A DNA stretch of 64,000 bases from Pontibacillus yanchengensis Y32 (GCF_000770635.1 NZ_AVBF01000010.1:21560-85559), one strand, 5' to 3'. Numbered from the stretch's first letter, positions 33,684-43,402 are shown. Numbers and translations are program-made. The notes: generated by a model from the letters alone, not told the origin.

Positions 33684-34337
33684 ATGCTTGTCGAACAAAT
33701 TATGAAAACTCAAGTAATCACCTGCAAACCTACCGAAACAATTGAAAGCGCTTTAAGGTTGTTGAATGAGCACCATATTAGGCATATACCGATTGTTGAT
33801 GATTCTAATCAAGTGATAGGAATTGTATCAGACCGAGATGTAAGAGATGCAAGTCCGTCTATTTTTCATGTTCATCAGGATAATGATGAGAATGAACTCC
33901 AAAATGAATTACGTTCTATTATGAGTACACCTGTAACAACCATTCATCCATTAGATTTTGTTGAAGAGATTGCTTCTATTTTTTATGAGCAGGAGATTGC
34001 TTGTTTACCAGTAACAAAGGCAAACAAACTAGTGGGCATAGTAACGGAGAAAGATATGCTTTACACATTGATCCAATTAACAGGAGTAAATGTGCAAAGT
34101 TCTCAAATAGAACTTAAAGTGATAAATAAACCAGGTATTCTACCAGAAGTAACGGCTGTTTTGGGACGTAGAAAAGTAAATATCACGTCTGTACTCATCT
34201 ATCCCTATGAGCCAGATCAGCGCTATAAAATACTGGTTTTTCGATTGCAAACCATGAATCCAATGCCAATCATAGAAGATTTAAATTCAGAAGGGTATGA
34301 GGTGTTGTGGCCAAATATGCCGGGGATAGAGAAATGA
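33684..34337 (+). CDS. acuB: AcuB, CBS-pair and ACT domain protein
   Basis: 217 residues. Two CBS domains (about 1-60 and 75-130; MKTQVITCKPTETIE, RHIPIVDDSNQVIGIVSDRD, MSTPVTTIHPLD) followed by an ACT-like domain (about 138-210; KVINKPGILPEVTAVLGRR). Such domains bind adenosine nucleotides and small effectors; the actual role of AcuB in the acu system is unknown. It is translationally coupled on both sides: 1-base gap from acuA and an ATGA overlap with acuC. Confidence 0.95.
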   Translation: MLVEQIMKTQVITCKPTETIESALRLLNEHHIRHIPIVDDSNQVIGIVSDRDVRDASPSIFHVHQDNDENELQNELRSIMSTPVTTIHPLDFVEEIASIFYEQEIACLPVTKANKLVGIVTEKDMLYTLIQLTGVNVQSSQIELKVINKPGILPEVTAVLGRRKVNITSVLIYPYEPDQRYKILVFRLQTMNPMPIIEDLNSEGYEVLWPNMPGIEK

Positions 34338-35512
34338 CCTGTGAAGCCAAATTTGTGTACTCAGACCAATTTACAAAGTATCGTTTTCGAGAAGGTCATC
34401 CCTTCAACCAATTGCGTGTTACGTTAGCTTATGAATTATTAAAGATGAGCAATGCAATTGAAGATAAACATCTAGTTCCTCCCCGAGTGGCAACAGAAGA
34501 AGAATTAAGACTCATTCATGACCCAAAATACATACAAGCCGTAAAGCTCGCTAGTGAGGGTAAACTTACAGAAGATGAAGGATTTCCTTATGGAATTGGT
34601 ACAGAGGATACACCGATGTTTGAGCATATGCATGAAGCTGCATCTCTGTTAGTCGGAGGTTCCTTAACTGCCGTTGATGCAGTGATGAAAGGTGAAGTGA
34701 AACACTCCCTTAACCTTGGTGGTGGACTACATCATGGTTTTCAGCAAAAGGCGTCCGGATTTTGTATATATAATGATGGTGCCGTCGCAATTGAGTATAT
34801 AAGAAAGCACTATGATGCAAAAGTATTGTATGTAGATACTGATGCCCATCATGGTGATGGTGTTCAGTGGGCCTTCTATGATGACCCTAATGTATGCACA
34901 TTATCCATCCATGAAACAGGTCGATACCTTTTCCCTGGTACTGGTAATGTAAATGAACGAGGAATTAAGGAAGGTTACGGATATAGTTTTAATATACCAA
35001 TTGACGCCTTCACAGAGGATGAATCCTTTCTTCAAGTCTATGAGGAAGCACTACGTGAAATTATGTACTATTTTAAGCCAGATGTAATTGTAACTCAAAA
35101 TGGAGCAGATGCACACGTACTCGATCCTCTTACTCATTTGTGCTGTACGATGAATATATTTGAGTACATTCCTAAACTAGCTCATGAACTGGCTCATGAG
35201 TATTGTGATGGTAAATGGATTGCTTTAGGTGGTGGAGGCTATGACATCTGGCGCGTTGTACCACGAGCTTGGGCACAAATATGGAAGGTTATGTCCAGTA
35301 ACACATCCTTTAAGGGAAGTCTTCCCGTAGAGTGGACAACAAAATGGCAACAGCAAGCCCCAGTAACTTTACCAGACCATTGGAATGATCCAGCGAATAT
35401 GTATAAGGAAATACCTCGCAAAGAGGAAATAACGGAAAAGAATGAAAAGGCTCTTGAAAAAGCTCTCCAGTTTATTCAGTTAAAATATAACTCACCTAAT
35501 TCCGGTATATAA
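34334..35512 (+). CDS. acuC: AcuC, class I-type histone deacetylase-like protein deacetylase
   Basis: 392 residues. Arginase/HDAC fold with Zn and catalytic residues visible: HHGFQQKASGFCIYND, DTDAHHGDGVQWAFYDD (the HHGDG signature), NGADAHVLDPL and GGGGYD near the C-terminus. In B. subtilis AcuC deacetylates and so reactivates AcsA. I take the ATG that overlaps the acuB stop (ATGA), which gives a length near the B. subtilis 387; the longest frame begins 27 bases earlier inside acuB. Last gene of acuABC. Confidence 0.95.
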   Translation: MTCEAKFVYSDQFTKYRFREGHPFNQLRVTLAYELLKMSNAIEDKHLVPPRVATEEELRLIHDPKYIQAVKLASEGKLTEDEGFPYGIGTEDTPMFEHMHEAASLLVGGSLTAVDAVMKGEVKHSLNLGGGLHHGFQQKASGFCIYNDGAVAIEYIRKHYDAKVLYVDTDAHHGDGVQWAFYDDPNVCTLSIHETGRYLFPGTGNVNERGIKEGYGYSFNIPIDAFTEDESFLQVYEEALREIMYYFKPDVIVTQNGADAHVLDPLTHLCCTMNIFEYIPKLAHELAHEYCDGKWIALGGGGYDIWRVVPRAWAQIWKVMSSNTSFKGSLPVEWTTKWQQQAPVTLPDHWNDPANMYKEIPRKEEITEKNEKALEKALQFIQLKYNSPNSGI

Positions 35513-35607
35513 TCGTCTTTTTATTGTTTTTGCTAGAAGGACTGCGTAAAGAAGATGGTGGAATAGGAGCTAGAGCTTCACATGTTAAATCCATATGTTC
35601 CTCACCT

Positions 35608-35648
35608 AAAAAAAATCCTAATACCTCTATAGAGGTATTAGGATTTTA
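35608..35648. terminator. Two-way terminator between acuC and motS
   Basis: AAAATCCTAATACCTCT and AGAGGTATTAGGATTTT around AT: a perfect palindrome with A and T runs on both sides, between convergent genes. Confidence 0.92.
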
Positions 35649-35660
35649 TGTAAGAAAAGG

Positions 35661-36458
35661 CTATGGTGCTGATGTGCTATTTTGATTTTCATCGTAATTT
35701 GGATCTAATATAACAACTTCAACACGTCTATTCTTTTCCCAATTATCTGGTGAATTGTTAGCTGCTACAGGCCGTGTAGCACCATATCCCACCGCAGAGA
35801 AACGATTTGTATCAAGTTGCTCAACTTGGGTTAAGTATCGAATGACACTACTTGCGCGTGCTGCAGATAATTCCCAATTAGAAGGATATCGAAACGTTGA
35901 TATAGGTCGATCATCTGTATGGCCTTCGACTTTTACATGGTTAGGAATATTGGTTAATAACTTACTAACCTTTTCTAAAAAGGGTTTTCCATCGTCAATA
36001 ATATCAGCTTTAGCTGACTCAAATAGAACTTGTTCCTGTAAAGTAAGGACTACACCACGATCCGTACGGTTTGCAGAGATCACGTTATTTAACTCGTTTT
36101 CCTTTAAGAAGCTTTCTACTTCTTTAACAAGATCATTTAACGAATTAGGTTCTTCGTTCGTATCCTTATTTTCTTCTTTGCCACTCTCTTCAGTAGCCGC
36201 TCCATCTTTCTTAATTTCTTGATTTTCATTTTCCTTGTTACTAGAAGGATTTTCAAATTCAACAATTGATGGATAAAAATCAAACATTGCTCGATTATTA
36301 AATGACTCCGCTACTGCTTCAAATTTGACTCGATCTATTTGTGACATGGAGAATAATAAAATGAAAAACACTAGAATTAATGTCATCATATCAGAAAAGG
36401 TAACCATCCATTTCGGTGCGCCTTTATCTTCACGTCTAGTGGTTCTTCTAAGCTTCAT
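35661..36458 (-). CDS. motS: MotS, Na+-type flagellar stator subunit (MotB family)
   Basis: 265 residues. One transmembrane helix (about 20-42) with the ion-binding Asp23 in TFSDMMTLILVFF, a Glu/Asn/Lys-rich linker, and a C-terminal OmpA-like peptidoglycan-binding domain (KVEGHTDDRPI; NWELSAARASSVIRYL). MotS anchors the MotPS stator, which in Bacillus uses Na+. I start at MKLRRTT, preceded by GGAGG, which overlaps the end of motP by 11 bases; the longest frame starts at 36533. It is the last gene of ccpA-motP-motS. Confidence 0.94.
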   Translation of the reverse strand: MKLRRTTRREDKGAPKWMVTFSDMMTLILVFFILLFSMSQIDRVKFEAVAESFNNRAMFDFYPSIVEFENPSSNKENENQEIKKDGAATEESGKEENKDTNEEPNSLNDLVKEVESFLKENELNNVISANRTDRGVVLTLQEQVLFESAKADIIDDGKPFLEKVSKLLTNIPNHVKVEGHTDDRPISTFRYPSNWELSAARASSVIRYLTQVEQLDTNRFSAVGYGATRPVAANNSPDNWEKNRRVEVVILDPNYDENQNSTSAP

Positions 36459-37272
36459 TAGCCGTTTCCTCCATATAACCCTCTTCCTCTTCTTCAGGTT
36501 GTGCTTGCTTTTCCTTATCAGACAAGAATGCACTTAGCTTTTCTTCGAGGATTTTTGGGTTTTGGCCGGATTGAACACCGATGACACCTTCTATCGTAAC
36601 TTGCTTCATGAATAACTCTTGATCCGTTTTGTTAATTAGCTTTCCTGCCATAGGTTGAAAAACAAGATTTGCTAACACTGTACCGTAGAATGTGGTTAAT
36701 AGTGCAATCGCCATATTCGGTCCGAGTGTAGTGGGATCTTCTAAATTTTTAAGCATAAGGACTAACCCAATCAACGTACCAATCATTCCCCATGCAGGTG
36801 CATATTCAGCTGCTTTTTCAATAATAGCTCTACCACGACGGTGTCGTTCTTCAATGGCTGATATTTCTGCATTCATAATATCATTTATGACTTCAGGTTC
36901 TATGCCATCAACTGCAAGTAGAATTCCTTTTTTAATAAATGGGTCTTCTACTTCATCTAATTCCGTCTCTAAAGCTAATAGCCCTTCTCTTCTAGCTCTT
37001 TCAGATAACCGTACAAATAGGTCAATTAATTCTCTAAGATTTTGCTCATCGCGATTGAATGCTTCTTTAAGCACCTTGCCTGTAAGCTTAATCTCCTCTA
37101 AATTAAAGTTAATTAAAATAGCCGCAGCTAGACCTCCAAGTACAATTACAATTGAAGAAATTTGCACAAAGGAAACAACTCCAGTAAAACCTCCACTAGA
37201 GAATATTCCAAACATAATCATAGTAATACCAATAAAAATACCGATTGGAGTTAACAAATCATTTCTTTTCAT
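36448..37272 (-). CDS. motP: MotP, Na+-type flagellar stator subunit (MotA family)
   Basis: 274 residues with four transmembrane helices (about 8-26, 32-52, 155-175 and 188-210). The cytoplasmic loop contains the MotA hallmark RRGRAIIEKAAEYAPAWGMIGTLIGL. With MotS it forms the ion-conducting stator driving flagellar rotation. The gene order ccpA-motP-motS and the orthologous position support MotP (formerly YtxD) rather than MotA. The C-terminal 25 residues are strongly acidic. No flagellar genes besides the stator are nearby. Confidence 0.94.
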   Translation of the reverse strand: MKRNDLLTPIGIFIGITMIMFGIFSSGGFTGVVSFVQISSIVIVLGGLAAAILINFNLEEIKLTGKVLKEAFNRDEQNLRELIDLFVRLSERARREGLLALETELDEVEDPFIKKGILLAVDGIEPEVINDIMNAEISAIEERHRRGRAIIEKAAEYAPAWGMIGTLIGLVLMLKNLEDPTTLGPNMAIALLTTFYGTVLANLVFQPMAGKLINKTDQELFMKQVTIEGVIGVQSGQNPKILEEKLSAFLSDKEKQAQPEEEEEGYMEETANEA

Positions 37273-37325
37273 CGTCTCTCTCCCTAATAATCAACCATGA
37301 AGATCTACTATTAATATCGGCACTA

Positions 37326-38324
37326 TTATGATTTTGTTGAGTTTCTTTTTATATTTCGATGTGGAAGAATAACGTTTTGATCCGTTACTTCTTCATTATT
37401 CATATACTTCGTTAATAACCGCATAGATACTGCTCCAATATCGTACATAGGTTGTACTACAGTTGATAATGTTGGGCGTACCATTGTCGCTAAGCGAGTG
37501 TTATCGAAGCCAAATACTTCAATATCTTCAGGTACCTTCATACCACGGTCTTGTGCCCCATGAATGACTCCTAAAGCCATTTCATCTGAGGCTACAAAAA
37601 TACCTGTTGGAGGTTCTTCCATTTCCATTAATTGCTCTAGTGCTTCAATACCACTGTCATATGTGTAATCTCCACGAATTGTGTAGGCATCTGTGTATGA
37701 TTTTCCGCTATCTTTTAGAGCCTTCACATAACCACTATACTTTTGGTCACTGATATTCGTTTCAATTGGCCCTGCAACAAACGCTACATGTTCATTGCCG
37801 TGATCGAACAATGTTTTTGTTGCTTCATATGCTGCTTCTTCATAATTGATATTCACTGAAGGAACGGTATTGGTTTCATCTACTGTAGCTGCTAGCACAA
37901 CAGGAACAGATGCATTTTGAAATTCTCTAATATGGTCTTCAGTTATTTTTCCACCCATGAATACTAATCCATCTACTTGTTTACCAAGCATGGAGTTAAT
38001 TAAATGAATTTCTTTTTCTTTATTCTGGTCTGAGTTGCTTAGAATTATATTATAGTTATACATTGTGGCAATATCCTCAATACCTCTTGCTAACTCAGCG
38101 AAAAATATACTGGATATATCCGGAATAATAACTCCGACTGTAGTCGTTTTCTTACTAGCTAAGCCCCTTGCAACGGCATTTGGTCGATAGCCTAGTCGTT
38201 CAATTGCATCCAATACCTTTTTACGTGTTGCTGGCTTAACATTAGGGTTCCCATTAACTACACGAGAGACTGTGGCCATTGAAACATTGGCTTCTCGTGC
38301 CACATCATATATTGTTACGTTCAT
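37326..38324 (-). CDS. ccpA: CcpA, catabolite control protein A
   Basis: 332 residues (B. subtilis 334). LacI/GalR family: an N-terminal helix-turn-helix ([21 protein letters not shown]), the minor-groove hinge helix ([13 protein letters not shown]) and a periplasmic-binding-protein-like core. With HPr-Ser-P it binds cre sites; strong matches occur in this window at 2636, 7968 and 63476. The start ATG follows GAGGAGG; the longest frame starts at 38390. motP and motS follow at 53 bases without a terminator, as in B. subtilis. Confidence 0.98.
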   Translation of the reverse strand: MNVTIYDVAREANVSMATVSRVVNGNPNVKPATRKKVLDAIERLGYRPNAVARGLASKKTTTVGVIIPDISSIFFAELARGIEDIATMYNYNIILSNSDQNKEKEIHLINSMLGKQVDGLVFMGGKITEDHIREFQNASVPVVLAATVDETNTVPSVNINYEEAAYEATKTLFDHGNEHVAFVAGPIETNISDQKYSGYVKALKDSGKSYTDAYTIRGDYTYDSGIEALEQLMEMEEPPTGIFVASDEMALGVIHGAQDRGMKVPEDIEVFGFDNTRLATMVRPTLSTVVQPMYDIGAVSMRLLTKYMNNEEVTDQNVILPHRNIKRNSTKS

Positions 38325-38565
38325 CTTATTAACCTCCTCATAATTCGTCTCATTAGAACAGTTTTCCTTATTATATCTGTAAATAATCATACGATACTAT
38401 GTATGAATCCGCAATCCTCGACGTTTTCTTCCTTTAGATAAGAAAAAACATTTTATGAAAAGGATTTTTTCATAAAAGAACATTAAAAAAGTTCGACCTT
38501 AGCTACATTAGCAAAAGTCGCTATCATTCTCGGTGTCCATGATAAAGTACAGATATCTAAAAAGA

Positions 38566-38600
38566 AAAAGAAAACGCCAACAAGACGTTGGCGTATATAC
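38566..38600 (-). terminator. Hairpin upstream of ccpA, second terminator after aroA
   Basis: Minus strand ACGCCAAC-GTCTT-GTTGGCGT followed by TTTCTTTTTC. An 8-bp GC-rich stem. Confidence 0.8.
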
Positions 38601-38615
38601 ATTCATCCTACATAA

Positions 38616-38655
38616 AGGAAGCAAGACAACTACAATGAATGAGGTTGTCTTGCTG
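38616..38655 (-). terminator. First terminator after aroA
   Basis: GCAAGACAAC / GTTGTCTTGC perfect 10-bp stem with a 13-base loop, 48 bases after the aroA stop; T-rich (TTCC TTT) on the minus strand. Confidence 0.75.
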
Positions 38656-38702
38656 TACTATCCTTAAATATAGGCTATTTACTTCTATAAATCAAGATTA
38701 AA

Positions 38703-39758
38703 CTATCTTAACTCGTTGATGAATTTCTTGAACGTCTCAATGTCCATTTGTTGCGCTGAATCAGATAGAGCAACCGCAGGATCTGGGTGTACTTCAGCCA
38801 TGACACCATCTGCTCCGACAGCCATAGCTGCCTTAGCAGTAGGAAGTAACAAATCACGACGTCCTGTTGAATGGGTTACGTCTACAAATACAGGCAAGTG
38901 TGTTTCTTGTTTTAAGATTGGTACAGAAGAAATATCTAACGTATTTCTTGTTGCCTTTTCGTACGTACGAATTCCGCGTTCACATAGAATAATATTTTCG
39001 TTACCTTGAGAAATAATATACTCTGCTGCATTGATAAACTCAGAAATGGTTGCAGACATGCCTCGTTTTAATAGGACTGGTTTATTTACTCGTCCCGCCG
39101 CTTTCAATAACTCAAAGTTTTGCATGTTACGAGCTCCGATTTGAATCACATCTACATAATCGACTGCTGTTTCAATATCAGCTGGATTTACGATTTCACT
39201 AATTACTGCTAAATCATATTCATCAGCTACTTGCTTTAAAATCTTTAACCCTTCAAGTCCTAAACCTTGGAAATCGTACGGTGAAGATCTAGGCTTAAAT
39301 GCTCCACCTCTTAGTAATTTAAGGCCTTCTCCTTTCACAGCCTCTGCTACTTGTGCTACTTGATCGTAGCTTTCCACTGCACAAGGACCCATAATGAAAT
39401 GAGGGTTTCCATCACCAATGGTTTCACCTTTAATCGTAATAACCGTATCTTCAGGTTTTTTCTTACGTGACACGAGTAATGCTTTACGATGATCATCTTC
39501 CTGTAATTCTAGTCCTGCTTTAAATAGTTCTTTAAAGATGTGTTGAATTGTGGAATTTTCAAATGGACCATCATTATTTTGGGTGATTGAATCGAGCATA
39601 TCTCTCTCACGTACAGGGTCAAAGCGGTTCATGCCTTGTTGTTGTTTAATACCACCAATATCTTGTACTAGCTGAGCTCTTTTGTTAATTAATTTTAACA
39701 ATTCTAGGTTAACCTCGTCTAAATCTTGTCTAAGCTTATCTAATTCTTCATTACTCAA
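38703..39758 (-). CDS. aroA: Bifunctional chorismate mutase / DAHP synthase
   Basis: 351 residues. An N-terminal AroQ-type chorismate mutase domain (about 1-90) that also acts as a feedback sensor is fused to a type Ibeta DAHP synthase ([17 protein letters not shown] [53 protein letters not shown]). It makes DAHP from phosphoenolpyruvate and erythrose-4-phosphate. I take the TTG start ([10 protein letters not shown]), 8 bases after GGAGG; the longer TTG frame (39773) overlaps the Shine-Dalgarno sequence, and B. subtilis AroA starts at the same point. Adjacent to ccpA in bacilli. Confidence 0.96.
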   Translation of the reverse strand: MSNEELDKLRQDLDEVNLELLKLINKRAQLVQDIGGIKQQQGMNRFDPVRERDMLDSITQNNDGPFENSTIQHIFKELFKAGLELQEDDHRKALLVSRKKKPEDTVITIKGETIGDGNPHFIMGPCAVESYDQVAQVAEAVKGEGLKLLRGGAFKPRSSPYDFQGLGLEGLKILKQVADEYDLAVISEIVNPADIETAVDYVDVIQIGARNMQNFELLKAAGRVNKPVLLKRGMSATISEFINAAEYIISQGNENIILCERGIRTYEKATRNTLDISSVPILKQETHLPVFVDVTHSTGRRDLLLPTAKAAMAVGADGVMAEVHPDPAVALSDSAQQMDIETFKKFINELR

Positions 39759-39907
39759 TTCTCTCGCCTCCAATATTGTTTATAGAACTAAGAAAGTATG
39801 ATAAATTCTTAATAATTAGACATCATTATAGCTAACTTTATTTGACTTGTCACCAAGTGATTTTGAGAAAAATGATAAGAATTTAAGACAGAAGGGATCG
39901 AGTATGT

Positions 39908-42058
39908 GTGAAAGAGCGTATTTTTGCACTTGATATAGGAACAAGATCAGTTGTTGGAATCATTATAGAAGAGTCATTAAACTCTTATCATGTAATTGAT
40001 ATTATAACGAAAGAACATGAGGAACGGTCAATGGTAGATGGACAAATACACGATATATTGTCTGTTTCGACCGTTATTCAATCAATAAAAGAAGAGTTAG
40101 AAGCTGTTCATGGGCCTTTACATAAAGTATGTGTTGCAGCTGCCGGACGAGCATTGAAAACAAAAAGAACTTATATTAATACAAATATACAGAGTTATCC
40201 GTTTATGAATCAAGATGATATCACACATATGGAATTAAGCGCTGTTCAACAAGCTCAGTATGAACTTGCGAGAGAAGAGGATGCCAGCAACAGCATCCAT
40301 TATTATTGTGTTGGTTACTCTGTGCTTCATTATTACTTAGACGAGGAAGAGATTGGCTCCTTAGTTGACCAGCAAGGTAATCAAGCATCGGTTGAGATTA
40401 TTGCTACCTTTTTACCAAAAGTCGTAGTAGAATCCCTCCTTTCTGCATTACAACGAGCTGATCTAGAAATGGAAGCACTAACCCTTGAGCCAATTGCTGC
40501 TATCAATGTGCTTATTCCAGAGTCCATGAGAAGATTAAACGTTGCTCTTGTCGATATTGGTGCAGGCACAAGCGATATTGCCATAACAGAACAAGGTACG
40601 GTTACAGCCTATGGAATGGTACCTGTTGCAGGTGATGAGATGACAGAAGCTATTAGTGATGAATATTTACTAGACTTCCCTCTAGCAGAACAAGCTAAAA
40701 GAGAGCTTACTACACAAGACTATGTAACAACTACTGATATTCTAGGAATGGAAACAGAGGTTCCTTATGAGGAAATGGTGGGTTCAATAGAGCCAGCTAT
40801 TACTAAACTTAGTGAGTCTATTCGTGAAGAGATAATCTCTCTTAATTCTAAAGCACCTAAAGCCGTCATGCTTATTGGGGGTGGTAGTCTTACTCCAGAA
40901 TTACCAAAGCTTCTGTCCAAACAATTAGGACTTCCAGAAAACAGAGTGGCTATAAGAGGGATCGATGCAATACCTAAACTAGAGAAAACTGCTAACTTGC
41001 CAGAGGGCCCTGCCTTTGTTACGCCAATTGGCATTGCAATTGCTTCCAAACAAAGCCCAGTTCAATACATTACTGTTCAAGTAAATAATCGCACGGTGCG
41101 TATGTTTGATTTAAAAACATTAACAGTAGGAGATTGCTTACTTGCAGCAGGCATTGAAATGAATACACTTTACGGTCGTCCAGGTATGGCTTATATAGTC
41201 CGTTTGAATGGAAAGGACATAACCTTACCAGGTGAACATGGAAGTACACCAACATTACAATTGAATAAACAAACATGTTCCCTACAAGATCCAATCCAAC
41301 ATGGTGATGAATTATTAGTTGTACGTGGGATAGATGGACAATCTCCACACTACACCTTACGAGATTTAATTGGTGACCTTCCATCTATTCAAATACATTG
41401 GAACGATATTCCATATAACATATCTCCCAATATACAAGTTAATCATGTTCAAACACCATTGGATTATGAGGTTCAGGACCATGATTCCATTGATTATCAC
41501 TATGTAAAAACTATTCGTGATTTCTTCTATGCCATAAATCAGACTAAGATCCTATCAATGCTTAAGTCTTTCAAGGTATCCATTAATCACATTGAACATG
41601 AATTATCTCACTCACTTCAAGAGCTTAGAAATAACGGAATAACTCAGCAACCTGAATCGAAAATAGAGGATGGGGACCATATCACAACAACATCCGTATC
41701 GTCTCTTACCGTAGAGGAAGTCATGAAGGATTTAAACCTTGACCCACATTATGAGATTAACGTTACATTTAACGGAACCATGATCAACCTTCACAAACCA
41801 TTAGTAACCTTGAGGAGAAGTGGAGAGCCATTGAGTCTCAATGACATGGTATTTCCTGATGACGTATTAACTTCTGAAGAGGTAGTTGCTCAGCCATTTA
41901 TTTATCAGGATATTTTCAGATATGTAGATATTGATCTTAACAATACCAAAGGTCATAACTTTAAGATACTAAGAAATGGCGAAGAAGCTACTTTTTTTGA
42001 TCCTCTCACATATGGAGATGAACTTGAACTACACTGGTATCCTTCACAAACCAATTAG
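39908..42058 (+). CDS. Large FtsA-like actin-fold ATPase of unknown role
   Basis: 716 residues, much longer than FtsA (about 440). The first 370 residues have the FtsA/PilM actin-fold: phosphate 1 FALDIGTRSVVGII, an SHS2-like insertion (about 80-165), phosphate 2 LVDIGAGTSDIAITEQG, and adenosine loop LIGGGSLTPELPKLL. The remaining 340 residues have no motif I recognise; they look like repeated beta-grasp-like segments around 'LNGKDI' and 'LFNGTMI', with many charged residues. There is no obvious C-terminal membrane-targeting amphipathic helix as in FtsA. GTG start, with AAGGG about 11 bases upstream. It stands alone between aroA and ytxJ, ending in a strong terminator. A part in cell division or envelope assembly is a guess. 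Confidence 0.85.
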   Translation: MKERIFALDIGTRSVVGIIIEESLNSYHVIDIITKEHEERSMVDGQIHDILSVSTVIQSIKEELEAVHGPLHKVCVAAAGRALKTKRTYINTNIQSYPFMNQDDITHMELSAVQQAQYELAREEDASNSIHYYCVGYSVLHYYLDEEEIGSLVDQQGNQASVEIIATFLPKVVVESLLSALQRADLEMEALTLEPIAAINVLIPESMRRLNVALVDIGAGTSDIAITEQGTVTAYGMVPVAGDEMTEAISDEYLLDFPLAEQAKRELTTQDYVTTTDILGMETEVPYEEMVGSIEPAITKLSESIREEIISLNSKAPKAVMLIGGGSLTPELPKLLSKQLGLPENRVAIRGIDAIPKLEKTANLPEGPAFVTPIGIAIASKQSPVQYITVQVNNRTVRMFDLKTLTVGDCLLAAGIEMNTLYGRPGMAYIVRLNGKDITLPGEHGSTPTLQLNKQTCSLQDPIQHGDELLVVRGIDGQSPHYTLRDLIGDLPSIQIHWNDIPYNISPNIQVNHVQTPLDYEVQDHDSIDYHYVKTIRDFFYAINQTKILSMLKSFKVSINHIEHELSHSLQELRNNGITQQPESKIEDGDHITTTSVSSLTVEEVMKDLNLDPHYEINVTFNGTMINLHKPLVTLRRSGEPLSLNDMVFPDDVLTSEEVVAQPFIYQDIFRYVDIDLNNTKGHNFKILRNGEEATFFDPLTYGDELELHWYPSQTN

Positions 42059-42070
42059 TAATTAATAGAC

Positions 42071-42107
42071 AGAGCTGGGATATTAATAAACCCCAGCTCT
42101 TTTTATA
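42071..42107 (+). terminator. Terminator of the FtsA-like gene
   Basis: AGAGCTGGG / CCCAGCTCT 9-bp stem with TTTTT after it. Confidence 0.9.
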
Positions 42108-42124
42108 TAGATAGTTATTCTATT

Positions 42125-42825
42125 TTAGCCCCATTATCTTGAAGACTTGGCTTCGAGATAATCTAAAAAGTATTGGGTCCGATGCATAAAAAGGAATGGG
42201 GGGTTACGGTGGAACAACTCGCTTTCCTGCGGGCGAGCTGGTGAGCCTTCTCACTCGCTTCGCTCCCTCCGGGGTCTCACCAACCTCTTTCTCCCGCGGG
42301 AGTCTCGCAGTCCCCCCTTCACCCCCTGCCAAATAAGGGCTATCGGACCCCCCGGTCAAATGTAGTACCTCTCTAGTATAGATGTATAAATCCTTATTTT
42401 CAGTAAAAAACCTCTTTGCTCATTTATTAAGCACAGATAAAATTTTATTCTATATAACTTTCTTGCTATCACAATTTTGTTTAAACCAATTGTTATACTA
42501 GAACTTACTAATGTGTAAATCATTATTCTGAAGATGCAGTTACCTCTACCACTAAAACCTGGCTATGTTTCCGTTCCTCCCAACAATAGCAAAGGTGGCC
42601 GTGGAACAAGGAGACTCCCGCCGGAGAAAGAGGTAGGCAAGACCCCGGAAAGCCCCAGTTTTGGGCTTGAGGAGGCTTGCCAGCTCGCCGGCAGGACGCG
42701 AGTTGTTCCACAGCCACCTTTATTCCTATTTAAAGCCAAGGAAACATTCCTCTTTTTATGCCAGTTAATTACTCAGAAACTCAAATTATATCTCGAATCC
42801 AAGTCTTCAAGATTATGCCTCTTAT
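42125..42825. repeat. Composite palindromic element B (about 0.70 kb)
   Basis: Left hairpin end at 42133-42162 (ATTATCTTGAAGACTTGG...) and the same unit inverted at 42786-42822; the arms ATTATCTTGAAG and CTTCGAGATAAT of each unit pair with each other. Two GC-rich arms in inverse orientation lie inside, 42200-42320 (GGAACAACTCGC ... GGGAGTCTCGCAG) and 42595-42722 (GGAGACTCCCGCCGG ... GCGAGTTGTTCCAC). There is no transposase. Open frames here are repeat-derived. Confidence 0.8.
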
Positions 42826-42905
42826 AAGGAATCCATACTTTTCTTCCTTAACTTCAAATATTCTATAGTTTCGTACATTCCGAACATAATAAATCAGAAG
42901 AAAAC

Positions 42906-42953
42906 ACAAAAAGAACGCACGGGAGCTCTATTAAGAGACTCTCGTGCGTTGAT
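42906..42953 (-). terminator. Terminator of ytxJ
   Basis: Minus strand AACGCACGAGAG, loop, CTCCCGTGCGTT followed by CTTTTTG. One mismatch in a 12-bp stem. Confidence 0.88.
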
Positions 42954-42978
42954 TCTGTAGTATTACATTTCTACTTCT

Positions 42979-43305
42979 CTAATCTTTATCTACCTTTTTC
43001 AATGCATCAGTCGTGATGTTCCAATGGGAAGCATCCCACTTTACTTGTTTCTGGTCAAATAGTAAAGCTTGTGGGGATTGATGTTTAACTCCGAACTCTT
43101 CTGCGATATAATTTGATAATTCTCTAGCCTGTTGTATTGGTAAGATATAAAGAGGAGTATCTGTCTCTTCATCATAACGTTCAAATGTTTTCTCCGCATC
43201 CGCACTTATTGGGCAAGTGAGACTATGCTTTAATAATAGAAATTTATCGTGCTTCTCAAGCACTTCTTCAAATGAATCTTGTTGTTCTATATTTTGAATA
43301 GCCAT
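42979..43305 (-). CDS. ytxJ: YtxJ, monothiol bacilliredoxin (BrxC)
   Basis: 108 residues, thioredoxin fold. The single active-site Cys31 lies in the TCPIS motif of BrxC/YtxJ, without the second Cys of dithiol thioredoxins, followed by SADAEKTFERY; the cis-Pro loop is in HQSPQALLF. It probably removes bacillithiol from mixed disulfides. The neighbours ytxH and ytxG are those of the B. subtilis ytxGHJ stress operon, but a strong terminator separates ytxJ from ytxH here. AAGGAGG lies 8 bases upstream. Confidence 0.95.
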   Translation of the reverse strand: MAIQNIEQQDSFEEVLEKHDKFLLLKHSLTCPISADAEKTFERYDEETDTPLYILPIQQARELSNYIAEEFGVKHQSPQALLFDQKQVKWDASHWNITTDALKKVDKD

Positions 43306-43345
43306 GTTTTTTTCCTCCTTCTAGGTAGGCAACTTTTTGGTAACC

Positions 43346-43387
43346 AAAAAAAGTTGTTGGTATTAATGTAGCATACCAACAACTTTT
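43346..43387 (-). terminator. Strong terminator between ytxH and ytxJ
   Basis: Minus strand AAAAGTTGTTGGTATG ... TACCAACAACTTTTTTT: a 14-bp stem followed by six Ts. It may cut off most transcription before ytxJ. A second hairpin follows, partly overlapping it. Confidence 0.85.
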
Positions 43388-43402
43388 CCCAAAATTATTC
43401 AC

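Noticed and set aside
42523..42827. Open frames on both strands of 64 and 97 codons
   Set aside because: They are produced by the GC-rich arm and right end of element B.
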